DNA of 64,000 nt from AC-32 sp963715575 (lineage in GTDB: Bacteria; Actinomycetota; Thermoleophilia; Gaiellales; Gaiellaceae), in assembly GCA_963715575.1 (NCBI GenBank), contig OY970250.1, forward strand, positions 1,550,001-1,614,000. The letters run 5' to 3'. A program made the translations under genes and the position numbers. The notes below the pieces were generated by a model that had not been told where the DNA came from, ran no database searches, and saw nothing but the letters and a program-made list of their open reading frames with translations. Positions 43,669 through 52,981 of the stretch are shown piece after piece. The first letter of the stretch is position 1; each line of letters starts with the position of its first letter.

Positions 43669-44747
43669 AGCCCTGGGTGAAACGCGGCCTCACGATCGCG
43701 CTCGCCGTGGCGGTGATCGTCGGGACGTACGTCTTCGTCCTGCCGCAGTTCGCCGACTACGGCGAGGTCTGGGCACAGGTGCGAATGCTCTCCTGGGAGT
43801 GGATCGCCGTCCTGCTCGCGGCCGTCGTGCTGAACCTCGCCACCTTCGGGCCGCCCTGGATGGCCGCGCTGCCGGGGCTCGGCTACTGGCCGGCGGAGGA
43901 GGTGACGACCGCCTCGACCGCCTCGACCTACCTCGCTCCCGGCGGGCCCGCGGTCGGCATCGGGATCTCGGCGGCGATGCTCATCGGCTGGGGCTTCCAC
44001 GCGAACGAGGTCGCGCTCGCCGTGACCCTGACCGGGATCTGGAACCAGCTTGCGATCCTCGGCTTCCCCGCGCTCGCCTTCGCGCTCCTGACCCTGACCG
44101 GTGGGGATGGGGCGGCCTTGCAGACGATCGCGACCGTCGGGCTGGTCGCCTTCGTCGTCATCGCGGGTGCCTTCGCGCTCGCCTTCGCAAGCGCCAAGAT
44201 GGCGCGCCGCGTCGGGGACCTGGCGGCCCGTGTGCTGAATCGGGCGCTCGCCCTCGTCAAGCGCGGCCCGGTCGGCTGGAACGGAGAGAGCCTGGCGCGC
44301 TTCCGGGGCCAGGCGATCGGCCTGCTGCGCCGGCGCTGGGCCGCGCTCACGCTCGCCACGCTCGCGGGCCAGCTGACGGTCTTCGTCGTGCTGCTCGTCT
44401 GCCTGCGCGCGCTCGGGGTGGGGGGCGACGAGGTCAGCCTGGCCGAGGCGTTCGCCGGCTGGTCGCTGGCCCGCGTGCTCGGCTCGATCCCGATCACCCC
44501 GGGCGGCCTCGGGCTCGTCGAGCTCGGCCTGACGTCGGTGCTGGCGGGTTTCGGCGGCAACCACGCCGGCGTCGTCGCCGCCGTGCTCGCCTACCGCTTC
44601 CTGACGATCGTGCCCACGCTCCTGTTCGGGGCCGTCGCGGCCGCGACCTGGCGGCGACGCCGCCCCACGAGCCTCGGCGAGGCGGCTAGCTCTTTGCAGG
44701 TTTCGGACTTGCCACCGGGGCCAGCGGACGTCCGAAGACATCGATGA
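43665..44747 (+). CDS. UPF0104/LPG-synthase-like flippase membrane protein (second copy)
   Basis: 360 residues, about eight helices, PGGPAVGIGISAAMLIGWGF and LGSIPITPGGLGLVELGLTSVL carry the family's two PGG motifs. A second member besides 37758. TTG overlaps the hydrolase stop, so the hydrolase and flippase are coupled, perhaps in lipid turnover. The C-terminal 20 codons overlap the convergent next gene by 62 bases. Confidence 0.82.
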   Translation: MKPWVKRGLTIALAVAVIVGTYVFVLPQFADYGEVWAQVRMLSWEWIAVLLAAVVLNLATFGPPWMAALPGLGYWPAEEVTTASTASTYLAPGGPAVGIGISAAMLIGWGFHANEVALAVTLTGIWNQLAILGFPALAFALLTLTGGDGAALQTIATVGLVAFVVIAGAFALAFASAKMARRVGDLAARVLNRALALVKRGPVGWNGESLARFRGQAIGLLRRRWAALTLATLAGQLTVFVVLLVCLRALGVGGDEVSLAEAFAGWSLARVLGSIPITPGGLGLVELGLTSVLAGFGGNHAGVVAAVLAYRFLTIVPTLLFGAVAAATWRRRRPTSLGEAASSLQVSDLPPGPADVRRHR

Positions 44748-45123
44748 AGAGGGCGCACGGCCCGTAGCGGGGCGGCAGGGTGCCGTCGAGGATCTCGACC
44801 TCGTAGGTGAGCGTGTCCTGCTCGAGCCGGGGCTCGCGCAGCACGACGACGGCGTCCTCGGGCGACTCGCCCTCCTGTTCGAGGAACGAGAGCACGGCGT
44901 TCGGGGGATCGACCGCGAAGCTGTTCGGGCCGGACTCCCAGAGCTCGACGAAGCGGTGCGAGGGGATGTGCCCGATCTCGCGCCGGGGCCGGTCGGCGAA
45001 GTAGACGGTCGAGTCGGCCAGGCCGTGGAGCGTGATCGTCCCAGGCCCGCTCGAGAAGGCCGTCGCGCTCTGCACGAACAGCGCGTCGATCCGCTCAACT
45101 TGAGGGTCCGAGATCCGGCTCAC
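44686..45123 (-). CDS. Conserved protein of unknown function
   Basis: 145 residues, soluble. Blocks TLHGLADSTVYFADRPRREIGHI, FVELWESGPNSFAVDPPNAVLSFL, PEDAVVVLREPRL and the end YGPCALFIDVFGRPLAPVA recall a widely spread but uncharacterised bacterial and archaeal family. Possibly monomeric beta-rich. It has its own promoter region; no partner gene. Confidence 0.7.
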   Translation of the reverse strand: MSRISDPQVERIDALFVQSATAFSSGPGTITLHGLADSTVYFADRPRREIGHIPSHRFVELWESGPNSFAVDPPNAVLSFLEQEGESPEDAVVVLREPRLEQDTLTYEVEILDGTLPPRYGPCALFIDVFGRPLAPVASPKPAKS

Positions 45124-45202
45124 GTCCTTCCTGACGCAGTGTCCCGCCCGCCGACCGGTTCGCCGTCATGCCGACCGGGTGAAATGCCGCTCAAGCGCAG
45201 GA

Positions 45203-45225
45203 CATCACCCTCTCCGGACGATGCC
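45203..45225 (+). promoter_or_regulatory. CATC-N13-GATG dyad ahead of the AI-2E transporter gene
   Basis: CATCACCC-TCTCC-GGACGATGCC, 33 bases before the 45258 start. Confidence 0.65.
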
Positions 45226-45257
45226 TGCCTGGCCCGAGGGGAGAACCATCGCTAGCC

Positions 45258-46433
45258 GTGGACGTGCTCAAGCGCCTGCGCAAGAAGCCTCCGCCCGAGC
45301 CTGCGATGTTCGAGCTCGCGCCCGGGGAGGCCGGCCAGCTCGCCTCGGCGTTCGCGCCACCGCGCTGGCTGCGCGACCTGGGGCGCGCGTCCTGGCTGCT
45401 CGTCGGCGTCTTCGCCCTGGTGATCGGCCTCGTCTGGCTGCTCGGGACGACCTACACGATCGTCGGGCCGGTGGTGGCCGGGCTGATCGTCGCGACCGTG
45501 GCGATGCCGGTCGTCGGCACGCTCGCGCGGCACATGCCCCGGGCCGCGGCCGCCGGGCTCGTCCTGGTGGCCCTCGCCGCGCTTGCCGTGGTCGTGGTGA
45601 TCGTCGTGATCGGCGGGATCACGGCCCAGCGCGACGCGGTCTCGCAGCAGGCCTCGGCGGGCGCCGACCGCGTGGAGACCTGGCTCAACGACCTCGGCGT
45701 GGACAAGTCCGGCTCGTCCAGCGCCAAGGCGGGCGTCGAGAAGGACGTCCCGGCGATCATCTCGACGCTCGTCACCGGGGTGATCAGCGGGATCAGGGGG
45801 CTGACCTCGCTCGCCTTCGCCCTCTCCTTCACGCTGCTCAGCCTCTTCTTCCTGTTGAAGGACGGGCCGATGATGCGAGGCTGGGTCGACCGCCATCTCG
45901 GTGTGCCGCCTCCCGTCGCGACCCTGATCACCGGCGGCGTGATCCGGTCGCTGCGCGGCTACTTCCGCGGCGTCACGCTGGTGGCGGCCTTCAACGGCGT
46001 CGTCGTCGGCCTGGCCGCGCTCGCGCTCGGCGTGCCCCTCGCGGGCACGATCGGGATCGTCACCTTCATCACCGCCTACGTGCCGTACATCGGCGCGTTC
46101 GTGGCGGGAGCCTTCGCGGTGGTGATCGCGCTCGGCGCCAACGGGACGACGACTGCGCTGGTGATGCTGCTGATCGTGATCCTGGCGAACGGGATGCTGC
46201 AGAACATCGTGCAGCCGTTCGCGATGGGCTCGGCGCTCGACCTGCACCCGCTCGTGGTGCTCGTGCTCACGATCGGGGCCGGCTGCATCTTCGGGATGCT
46301 CGGTCTCGTGCTGGCCGCGCCGATCGCCTCGGCCATCGTCCACATCAGCCGCGACCTGGCGCGGGCCCGTGCGGCGGCCGCCGCCGCTCAGGAAGAGGAC
46401 GGCACGGTCACCGTCGCAGACGCGCCAGCCTGA
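45258..46433 (+). CDS. AI-2E family transporter (UPF0118)
   Basis: 391 residues, eight helices, family blocks LTSLAFALSFTLLSLFFLLKDGP, RSLRGYFRGVTLVAAFNGVVVGL and AYVPYIGAFVAG, PFAMGSALDLHPLVVL. Members export autoinducer-2 or exchange Na+/H+. GTG 45258 with GAGGGGAG ahead. Confidence 0.9.
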   Translation: MDVLKRLRKKPPPEPAMFELAPGEAGQLASAFAPPRWLRDLGRASWLLVGVFALVIGLVWLLGTTYTIVGPVVAGLIVATVAMPVVGTLARHMPRAAAAGLVLVALAALAVVVVIVVIGGITAQRDAVSQQASAGADRVETWLNDLGVDKSGSSSAKAGVEKDVPAIISTLVTGVISGIRGLTSLAFALSFTLLSLFFLLKDGPMMRGWVDRHLGVPPPVATLITGGVIRSLRGYFRGVTLVAAFNGVVVGLAALALGVPLAGTIGIVTFITAYVPYIGAFVAGAFAVVIALGANGTTTALVMLLIVILANGMLQNIVQPFAMGSALDLHPLVVLVLTIGAGCIFGMLGLVLAAPIASAIVHISRDLARARAAAAAAQEEDGTVTVADAPA

Positions 46434-46437
46434 CGGA

Positions 46438-46460
46438 CATCACCCGGTTGGGACGATGCC
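46438..46460 (+). promoter_or_regulatory. CATC-N13-GATG dyad ahead of the 46512 gene
   Basis: CATCACCC-GGTTG-GGACGATGCC, 51 bases before the start. Confidence 0.65.
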
Positions 46461-46511
46461 GGTGGAGAGGGCCGCTGCGACGCTCGGCAGGAGCTAGCAA
46501 AGGAGCGAAAC

Positions 46512-46733
46512 GTGGACGAAGGACTCGGCGCAAAGTTCTGGTTCAAGCTGGTCGGGATCATCATCCTCGGCGGGATCGCCGCGTTGATCCTCTTCCTGCT
46601 GGTCACGAGCGCGTGGTACCGCTGGGGCGGGATCGGCGCGATCATCTTCTTCTCACTGCTCGTGCTCCTGTGGGGCTGGATCTACGACAAGCGGCACGAG
46701 AAAGAGTACGAGCGGCTCCGGACCGAGGCGTAG
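46512..46733 (+). CDS. Small two-helix membrane protein
   Basis: 73 residues: WFKLVGIIILGGIAALILFLLV and GAIIFFSLLVLLWGWIYDKRHEKEYERL. No named family. GTG with AGGAGCG ahead. Stops one base before the convergent regulator's stop. Confidence 0.75.
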   Translation: MDEGLGAKFWFKLVGIIILGGIAALILFLLVTSAWYRWGGIGAIIFFSLLVLLWGWIYDKRHEKEYERLRTEA

Positions 46734-46734
46734 T

Positions 46735-49089
46735 TCAGGAAACGGCGGACTCGGCGTCCGCTGGCGGCCCGGGGACGGCGCTGCCGACCGACGCGTCGAC
46801 GAGGCCGAGCTCCGCGGCCCTGGCGATCGCGTCGCTCCGGCTTGAGACGCCGAGCTTGCGGTAGACGGAGATCGCCTGGGTCTTGATCGTGTTGCGCGAG
46901 ACGAACAGGCGCTCGCCGATCTCGCGGAAGGAGAGATGCGTCGAGAGCAGCGGCAGCAGCCGCAGCTCGGCCCGGGTCAGGCCAGAGGTGCCTCCGCCGG
47001 CCGCCTCGGGCATGGCCTCGATCTCGGCCTTGAGCGCGGCTACCTGCTCGGCGAGGACTCCGAGCCCCGGCCGCAGGACGAGAATCGCCTGAGCCTCGTC
47101 CAGCAACCCCTGCGCAGCGTTGCGGTCGCGCAAGGTCACGTAGGCGTGGGCGAGCTCGAGCCTGACCTGCACCGAGAGCCACGGGATCGCGTGGGTCAGG
47201 TAGGGGGCGAGCCGCTGGGTGACCGTCAGCTGCCTGCGCGCCTCGTCCCAGCGGCCGTGGCGCAGGAGCGCGCGGGCGGTGGCGGCCAGGTCGAGCGCTG
47301 CCGTGGCGTAGGCGTCGAGCTCGCGCTCCTCGATCAGGCGGCGCGCTTCGAGCGCCAGCGCCTCCGCCTCCTCGTCGCTGCGTCCCGCCGCGAGCAATGA
47401 ACGCTCGCTGAGCGCGAGGGCGTGGCTCTCCGGCTGCGTCGACCCGGTGGCCGCGACGGCGAAGACCTGGTCGGCGAGCTCGTCCTCCCCCAGCAGCACG
47501 TGCGCGGTGCCGTTCACAACCAGTGCCCAAGGGCGCCAAGGATGCTCTGGCGGGAGCTTCCTGAGCGCCGACGTCGTCCGCTGCAGCATCTTCTCGGGCC
47601 CTTCGGCGCACATCGCCGCGCGGACGACGTCGATGCAGGCCCTCGTGACCGCGCCCTTGCCGTTGACCGGCACGCCGCGCTCCGCGGCCGCGAGCCAGGC
47701 CTCGGCCTGATCCGGCCGGCCCCGGAGGGCGTGGATCCTCGAGCCTTCGACCGCGACCTCCGGGTGGCGCTCCAGCGCCTCGTCTTCGAACCGTTCGAGC
47801 CACGACTCGACCGACGCGACGCGGCCCGCCGCCGAGACCGGCATCGCGATCGCGCTGAGGATGCGGGCGGCGCTGTCCTCGTTGCCGGCCGCGTGCGCGT
47901 AGTCGAGCGTCGCCTCGTCGTCCCCCTGGGCCTCGAACCAGTCCGCCGCCCGCTGGTTCAGCACGGGCACGAGCTCCGGCTCGCGGTCGTCGAGCTCCCG
48001 CCGCAGCAGGTCGCGGAAGAGATGGTGGTAGCGAAACGCACCCCGGTGCCGGTCGAGCGGCACGACGAACAGGTTCTCCTGTTCCAGCGAGGCGAGCTCG
48101 AGCGCCGAGCCCTTTCGGTCCAGGACGGCGTCGCAGAGCGGGCCGGACATCGTCTCGAGCACCGAGCTGCGGCGCAGGAACGTCAGCCGTTCCGGCGCCA
48201 GGTGCGAGAGGTACTCCGAGCGGAAGTAGTCGGCGAGGAAACGGTCGGCTCCGGTGACGGCGCGAACGTCCGGCTGCTCGTCGCTCTCGGCGCGGGCGGC
48301 GAGCGCGGTCAGGTAGAGCCCGGCCGCCCAGCCCTCGGTGCGCTCGACGAGCTCGTTGATCTCGTGGTCGTCGAGCTCCAGCCGGGCCGCGCGCAACAGC
48401 AGTTCGGCCTCACGCCGGCTGAGCGCGAGCTCGTACGCCCCGAGCTCGAGCAGCGGCCCGCCCGCCCGCAGCGCCGCGACCGGCAGCTCGGGGACGACGC
48501 GGCCGGCCAGGACGATCATCGACCCGGACGGGATGTGCTCGACGAGCCTCCCCACCGCCGCGATCGAGTCGCCCGAGAGCCGGTCGGCTCCGTCGAGGAC
48601 GAGCACGAACGGCGAGCGGCGGACGCCGATCGCCGCGCCCAGGCGCTGCAGGGCCCGGGCCGGCGCCGGCCTGCGATCGGGAGTGAGCGGCTCGAGCGCC
48701 GTCGACGGGAGCGGCTCGATCCGGTCGAGCGCCGCCGCCACGTGCTGGAGCAGCGTGACGGGGTCGTCGTCGCCCTCGTCGATCGAGACCCAGGCGAACG
48801 GCCGCGCATCTCGGTGGGCCCACTGCGAGAGCAGCGTCGTCTTGCCGTAGCCGGCGGGCGCCACCACGAGCACGAGCGGAAAGGCTCCCGCGGCCCGCAG
48901 CCGGTTGACGAGCGCCGTCCGCGAGACGGTGCCGGCTGCCAGCGCGGGCAGGCGGATCTTCGAGTCCACGATCTCGAAGGGCAGCGCCGGCGGCGCCGGT
49001 GGCCCGACGAGCACTGCCTTCGCGCCCGCCTGGCGCAGCCCAGGGTTGCGGGGCTCAGCCGCAGCGAGCGCGGAGCTCAGCTGGATCAC
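46735..49089 (-). CDS. MalT-like ATP-dependent LuxR-family regulator
   Basis: About 784 residues. STAND-type NTPase: Walker A APAGYGKTTLL, Walker B FVLVLDGADRL, then winged and superhelical TPR-like region (residues 370-700) and a C-terminal LuxR HTH (GLTRAELRLLPLLSTHLSFREIGERLFVSRNTIKTQAISVYRKLG). Such proteins sense a small effector through the TPR domain. The GTG at 49089 with GAGGAGG is preferred to the longest frame (49233), which would cross the promoter region of the divergent response regulator. Confidence 0.88.
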   Translation of the reverse strand: MIQLSSALAAAEPRNPGLRQAGAKAVLVGPPAPPALPFEIVDSKIRLPALAAGTVSRTALVNRLRAAGAFPLVLVVAPAGYGKTTLLSQWAHRDARPFAWVSIDEGDDDPVTLLQHVAAALDRIEPLPSTALEPLTPDRRPAPARALQRLGAAIGVRRSPFVLVLDGADRLSGDSIAAVGRLVEHIPSGSMIVLAGRVVPELPVAALRAGGPLLELGAYELALSRREAELLLRAARLELDDHEINELVERTEGWAAGLYLTALAARAESDEQPDVRAVTGADRFLADYFRSEYLSHLAPERLTFLRRSSVLETMSGPLCDAVLDRKGSALELASLEQENLFVVPLDRHRGAFRYHHLFRDLLRRELDDREPELVPVLNQRAADWFEAQGDDEATLDYAHAAGNEDSAARILSAIAMPVSAAGRVASVESWLERFEDEALERHPEVAVEGSRIHALRGRPDQAEAWLAAAERGVPVNGKGAVTRACIDVVRAAMCAEGPEKMLQRTTSALRKLPPEHPWRPWALVVNGTAHVLLGEDELADQVFAVAATGSTQPESHALALSERSLLAAGRSDEEAEALALEARRLIEERELDAYATAALDLAATARALLRHGRWDEARRQLTVTQRLAPYLTHAIPWLSVQVRLELAHAYVTLRDRNAAQGLLDEAQAILVLRPGLGVLAEQVAALKAEIEAMPEAAGGGTSGLTRAELRLLPLLSTHLSFREIGERLFVSRNTIKTQAISVYRKLGVSSRSDAIARAAELGLVDASVGSAVPGPPADAESAVS

Positions 49090-49352
49090 GTGGGCGACGA
49101 CCTCCTCGAGGACTGGGGAACCCTCTCGTCCGCGAGTATCTGCCCTTAGGCGGGATCCGGGTATGCGGGGATCCGCGGATTGCACGGTAGGAAATACCGA
49201 GCAAATCACCACGATTTGCACGCCGGTCTGCACCGGTCTTGTGCGATACTGGTCGCGGAGACGCGCCGTCCAGCGCGCCTCCCAGGGGTCTGCACCAGGG
49301 AGGCGACCGGCACGAGAGCCGCACCGACACCAGACCGTTTCATGGCCGTCCC

Positions 49353-50012
49353 GTGATCACGGTCGTCCTTGCCGACGACAGCTTCCTCGCCCGCGAGGGG
49401 CTCGCGTACGTGCTCGGCTCGATCGACGACGTCGACGTCGTCGGTGCCTGCGCCGACCTGGACGAGCTCCGCTCGACCGTCGAGGAGGTCAGGCCCGACG
49501 TCGTCCTGACGGACATCAGGATGCCGCCCACGAACACCGACGAAGGCATCCGCTACGCCGGCGAGCTGCGGAGCTCACAGCCGGAGGTCGGCGTCGTCGT
49601 CCTCAGCCAGCACGCGGAGCCGGCCTACGCGCTGAGCCTGTTCGAGGACGGCTCGAGCCGGCGCGCCTACTTGCTCAAAGAACGCGTCAAGGACCGCGAC
49701 GAGCTGGCACGGGCGCTGCGCGAGGTCGCGGCCGGCCGCTCGTTCGTGGACTCGCGCATCGTCGACCAGCTTGTCTCCAACCAACGGAGCGACCCGGGGA
49801 TCGAGCAGCTGACGCCGCGCGAGCGCGAGATCCTCGCGCTGATCGCCGAGGGACGAAGCAACACGTCGATCGCCGAGTCGCTCGAGATCACGAAGCGCGC
49901 CGTCGAGCGGCACATCAACGGGATCTTCGTCAAGCTCGACCTGCCCGAGGACGGGGACGTCAACCGGCGGGTGAAGGCGACGCTGCTCTACCTGCTCGGC
50001 GAACGGCGCTGA
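49353..50012 (+). CDS. NarL/FixJ-family response regulator
   Basis: 219 residues. Receiver: VVLADDSFLAREGL (acid pocket), phospho-acceptor in DVVLTDIRMPP, Lys in LLKERV. LuxR HTH: LTPREREILALIAEGRSNTSIAESLEITKRAVERHINGIFVKL. GTG 49353 starts just before the first strand. The kinase gene begins inside the stop codon (TGATG). A candidate for binding the CATC-N10-GATG dyads, one of which follows this operon. Confidence 0.93.
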   Translation: MITVVLADDSFLAREGLAYVLGSIDDVDVVGACADLDELRSTVEEVRPDVVLTDIRMPPTNTDEGIRYAGELRSSQPEVGVVVLSQHAEPAYALSLFEDGSSRRAYLLKERVKDRDELARALREVAAGRSFVDSRIVDQLVSNQRSDPGIEQLTPREREILALIAEGRSNTSIAESLEITKRAVERHINGIFVKLDLPEDGDVNRRVKATLLYLLGERR

Positions 50013-51553
50013 TGTCCGAGGTCGTCTACCGGTCAGAGTCCGCCGACCGAGCGTGGGTCGACCGCCTCCCGCACGCTCCGGCCCGCTATGCGGCCGGCGT
50101 GCTCGCCCTCGCGGCGCTTTACTACGCGGGCGCCAAGACCGGCTACCTGCTCGAGTTCTCCGGCCCGGTCGCGGCGATCGTCTGGCTGCCCGTCGGCGTC
50201 GGCATCTCCGTGCTCTACCTCGGCGGAGTCGCGTACTGGCCGGGCGTGCTGATCGGCGACCTGCTTGCCAACGACTACTCGGTCCTGCCGCTCGGCTCGG
50301 CGCTCGGCCAGACCTGCGGGAACATCCTCGAGGTCGTGATCGCGGTGCTGCTGCTGCGGCGCCTCGTCCGGCACGGCTCGCCGCTCGCCACGCCGCGAGG
50401 CGTCGGCGCGATCGCCGTCTCGGTGGCGGCCGGCGCGGCCGTCAGCGCGACCGTCGGGGCGGCCTCGCTGCTCTCCGGCGGGGTGATCGGCTTCCAACAC
50501 GTCACGACCGTTTGGCGCACGTGGTGGCTCGGCGACGCCACCGGGGCGCTGCTCGTCGTGCCGCTCGCGCTGGCCTGGTACCAGCCGCTGCCGAAAGGCT
50601 GGCGCCGCTGGCGCTGGCTCGAGGCTGCGGTGCTCCTGACTGCGATCGTCGGTCTGGCCGCCTTCGCTTCCCGGAACTCCACCCCGGTGATGTACCTGGT
50701 CTTCCCCTTGCTGATCTGGGCCGCGCTGCGCTTCGGGCAGCGCGGCGCCACGCTCGGGGTCGCCGTCACCGCGGTCTTCACCGTCTGGAACGTGACCCAC
50801 TACCACGGCCCGTTCCACTTCGAGTCGGTTACGCGTAGCGTTCTCAACACGCAGCTGTTCATCTCCGTCGCCGCCCTCTCGGCGCTCAGCCTCGCCGCGG
50901 TCGTCAGCGAGCGTGAGCGTTTTGCCGCGCGGCTCGCGGCTTCCCGGGCACGCGTGATCTCGGCCTCCGACGATGCTCGTCGCCGCCTCGAGCATGACCT
51001 CCACGACGGGGCGCAGCTCCGGCTGACCTGGCTGGCGTTGCGGCTGGGCGATGCCGCCGGGATCGTGCGATCCGAGTCGAAGCTGGCGGGCTCGCTGCTG
51101 GAGGAGGCCGAGCAGGAGCTCCAGCTGGCGATCGACGAGCTGCGGGAGCTCGCGCGCGGAATCCACCCGGCGGTGCTGGTCGACCTCGGCGTGGCCGAGG
51201 CGATCAAGAGCCTCGCCCAGCACTCGAGCATCAAGGTCGAGCTGCTCGAGCTGCCCTCCGAGCGGCTGAGCGCCTCCGCCGAGACGGTCGGCTACTACGT
51301 CGTCGCCGAGGCGATCGCCAACGCGCAGAAGCATTCAGGCGCCTCGCTGGTCGAGGTGCGGGCCTCGCTCGCGAGAGACACCTTGCGCCTCGAGATCTCG
51401 GACGACGGCGTCGGCGGGGCAGTCGAGCGGCCGGGCTCGGGCCTCGAAGGCCTGCGCGACCGCGCCGAGGCGGCCGGCGGGACGATGGAGCTCGACAGCC
51501 CGCCGGGCCGCGGCACGCGCATTCTGGTTGCAATCCCGCTCACCACGGCCTGA
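50012..51553 (+). CDS. MASE1-type sensor histidine kinase (HisKA_3)
   Basis: 513 residues. N-terminal MASE1-like membrane sensor of about eight helices (AYYAG..TGYLLEF to VVSERERF, residues 25-300), a HisKA_3 box with the phospho-His in RRRLEHDLHDGAQLRL, and a HATPase with AEAIANAQKHSGA, DDGVGG and GLEGLRDRAEAAGG. NarL-type partner directly upstream. The signal is unknown; MASE1 sensors lack a large external loop, so a membrane or intracellular cue is likely. Confidence 0.92.
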   Translation: MSEVVYRSESADRAWVDRLPHAPARYAAGVLALAALYYAGAKTGYLLEFSGPVAAIVWLPVGVGISVLYLGGVAYWPGVLIGDLLANDYSVLPLGSALGQTCGNILEVVIAVLLLRRLVRHGSPLATPRGVGAIAVSVAAGAAVSATVGAASLLSGGVIGFQHVTTVWRTWWLGDATGALLVVPLALAWYQPLPKGWRRWRWLEAAVLLTAIVGLAAFASRNSTPVMYLVFPLLIWAALRFGQRGATLGVAVTAVFTVWNVTHYHGPFHFESVTRSVLNTQLFISVAALSALSLAAVVSERERFAARLAASRARVISASDDARRRLEHDLHDGAQLRLTWLALRLGDAAGIVRSESKLAGSLLEEAEQELQLAIDELRELARGIHPAVLVDLGVAEAIKSLAQHSSIKVELLELPSERLSASAETVGYYVVAEAIANAQKHSGASLVEVRASLARDTLRLEISDDGVGGAVERPGSGLEGLRDRAEAAGGTMELDSPPGRGTRILVAIPLTTA

Positions 51554-51560
51554 GCGGCTT

Positions 51561-51584
51561 TCATCCCTTCGGGGGGATGAAGCC
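51561..51584 (+). promoter_or_regulatory. CATC-N10-GATG dyad downstream of the kinase gene
   Basis: TTCATCCC-TTCG-GGGGGATGAA, the most symmetrical copy, 28 bases before the 51612 gene and directly after the two-component operon. Confidence 0.7.
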
Positions 51585-51611
51585 CGCGCCGAGCCGCGGT
51601 TTGCTGGTTCG

Positions 51612-52811
51612 GTGACCTCGGAGGGCAAGGGCTACCGGCACCACAAGATCGTGGTCACGCTGCTCGTGATCGCCTGCGTGCTCGCCCCGATCGCCGGCAC
51701 GGCGATCTGGATCAACAACCAGGTCACGAAGACCGACCGCTACCTGCGGACGGTCAAGCCGCTCGCCTCGGACCCCCACATCCAGGCGGCGATCGCGGAC
51801 AACGTGACGCGGACGCTGTTCGCGAACGTCGACGTCAGGGCGAGGGCCGAGCAGGCGCTGCCGCCGCGCGCGGACTTCCTCGCGCCGGCGATCGTCACCG
51901 GCTTGCACACGTTTGTCGAGAACACCACGAAGAGCTTCCTCGCGTCGGACTCGTTCCAGAAGCTCTGGGTCGAGATCAACCGCCGCGCCCACACGCAGCT
52001 CGTCAAGGTGCTGACGGGCAAGGGCGGCAAGCTCGTCGAGACGAAGAACGGCCAGGTGGTGGTCAACCTCGCCCCGGCGCTCGCGCGGGTCAAGGAGCGT
52101 CTCCGCGACCGGGGCATCGAGATCTTCGACAAGATCCCGCCGACCGCGATCCCGTCGAGCTTCGTCATCCTCGACTCCAAGCAGCTCGAGAACGGCCAGC
52201 GCGGCGTGCGGCTGCTGAGGGCCCTCGCGATCGCCTTGCCGCTGCTCGTCCTGGCGCTGATCGCCGCCGCGATCGGTCTTTCCCAGCGGCGGCGGCGGAC
52301 GCTGCTGCAGGCGTCGCTCGGGATTGCGGCCTCGATGGCCGTGCTGGGCGCCCTGCTCACGATCGGCCGCTCGATCTACCTCGACCAGATCGCCGGCCCG
52401 AACCTGCCCACCGACGCCGCGTCGGCGTTCTACGAGGTGCTCGTGCACTACCTGCGCCTCGGCGTGCGGATCGTTGCCGGAGTCGCGCTGCTCGTCGCCG
52501 CGGGCGCGTGGCTGACCGGCCCGTACAAGAGCGCGGTGGCAGTCCGTGGCTGGTTCGGCTCCCGCGCCGAATGGGTGCAGGGCGAGACCGGCGTCGCGGC
52601 GACGCCGTTCGGCCATTGGGTCGCCGCGAACAAGCGGGGCCTGCGCATCGGCGCCATCCTGCTGCCGGCCTCGATCTTCCTGCTCTGGAACAGCCCCTCG
52701 CTGACGGTGCTGATCGTGCTCATCTCGATCACGGTGCTCCTGCTGCTGACGGTCGAGGTGATCGGCCGGGCGCCTCCAAGCGAGTACGGCACCCCGACCT
52801 CCGTGACGTGA
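51612..52811 (+). CDS. Large envelope membrane protein, unknown function
   Basis: 399 residues. An N-terminal helix (VVTLLVIACVLAPIAGTAIWI), an extracytoplasmic domain of about 170 residues (DRYLRTVKPLASDPHIQAAIADNVTRTLF..., polar, helical), then four to five C-terminal helices. This layout recurs in actinobacterial proteins of unknown role. GTG 51612. Coupled by GTGA to a small zinc-ribbon gene. Confidence 0.75.
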   Translation: MTSEGKGYRHHKIVVTLLVIACVLAPIAGTAIWINNQVTKTDRYLRTVKPLASDPHIQAAIADNVTRTLFANVDVRARAEQALPPRADFLAPAIVTGLHTFVENTTKSFLASDSFQKLWVEINRRAHTQLVKVLTGKGGKLVETKNGQVVVNLAPALARVKERLRDRGIEIFDKIPPTAIPSSFVILDSKQLENGQRGVRLLRALAIALPLLVLALIAAAIGLSQRRRRTLLQASLGIAASMAVLGALLTIGRSIYLDQIAGPNLPTDAASAFYEVLVHYLRLGVRIVAGVALLVAAGAWLTGPYKSAVAVRGWFGSRAEWVQGETGVAATPFGHWVAANKRGLRIGAILLPASIFLLWNSPSLTVLIVLISITVLLLLTVEVIGRAPPSEYGTPTSVT

Positions 52812-52981
52812 ACGGGTCGAGCCCTCACCTGGTCACCCTGCTGGTGACGATCGGCGTCGGCCTGGTGATGTGCCGGATGGGCTTCCGCGAGCGGCGCTTG
52901 CTCCCACGGCGGAGCCGCGGCAAGTGCGCCTCGTGCGGCCGCCAACTGGGCGCGAACCGCCGCTGCCCTTCTTGTAGTTAG
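52808..52981 (+). CDS. 57-residue membrane-anchored zinc-ribbon protein
   Basis: One helix (HLVTLLVTIGVGLVMCRMGF) then a basic linker and two Cys-x2-Cys knuckles, CASCG and CPSCS, likely holding one zinc. The GTG at 52808 overlaps the previous stop by GTGA, which supports that it is real despite its size. Overlaps the convergent regulator gene by 4 bases. Function unknown. Confidence 0.65.
   Translation: MNGSSPHLVTLLVTIGVGLVMCRMGFRERRLLPRRSRGKCASCGRQLGANRRCPSCS

Noticed and set aside
33921..51584. Known DosR/DevR box as identity of the dyads
   Set aside because: The half-site GGGAC is similar, but the mycobacterial box has a different dyad and spacing; the CATC/GATG arms do not match.
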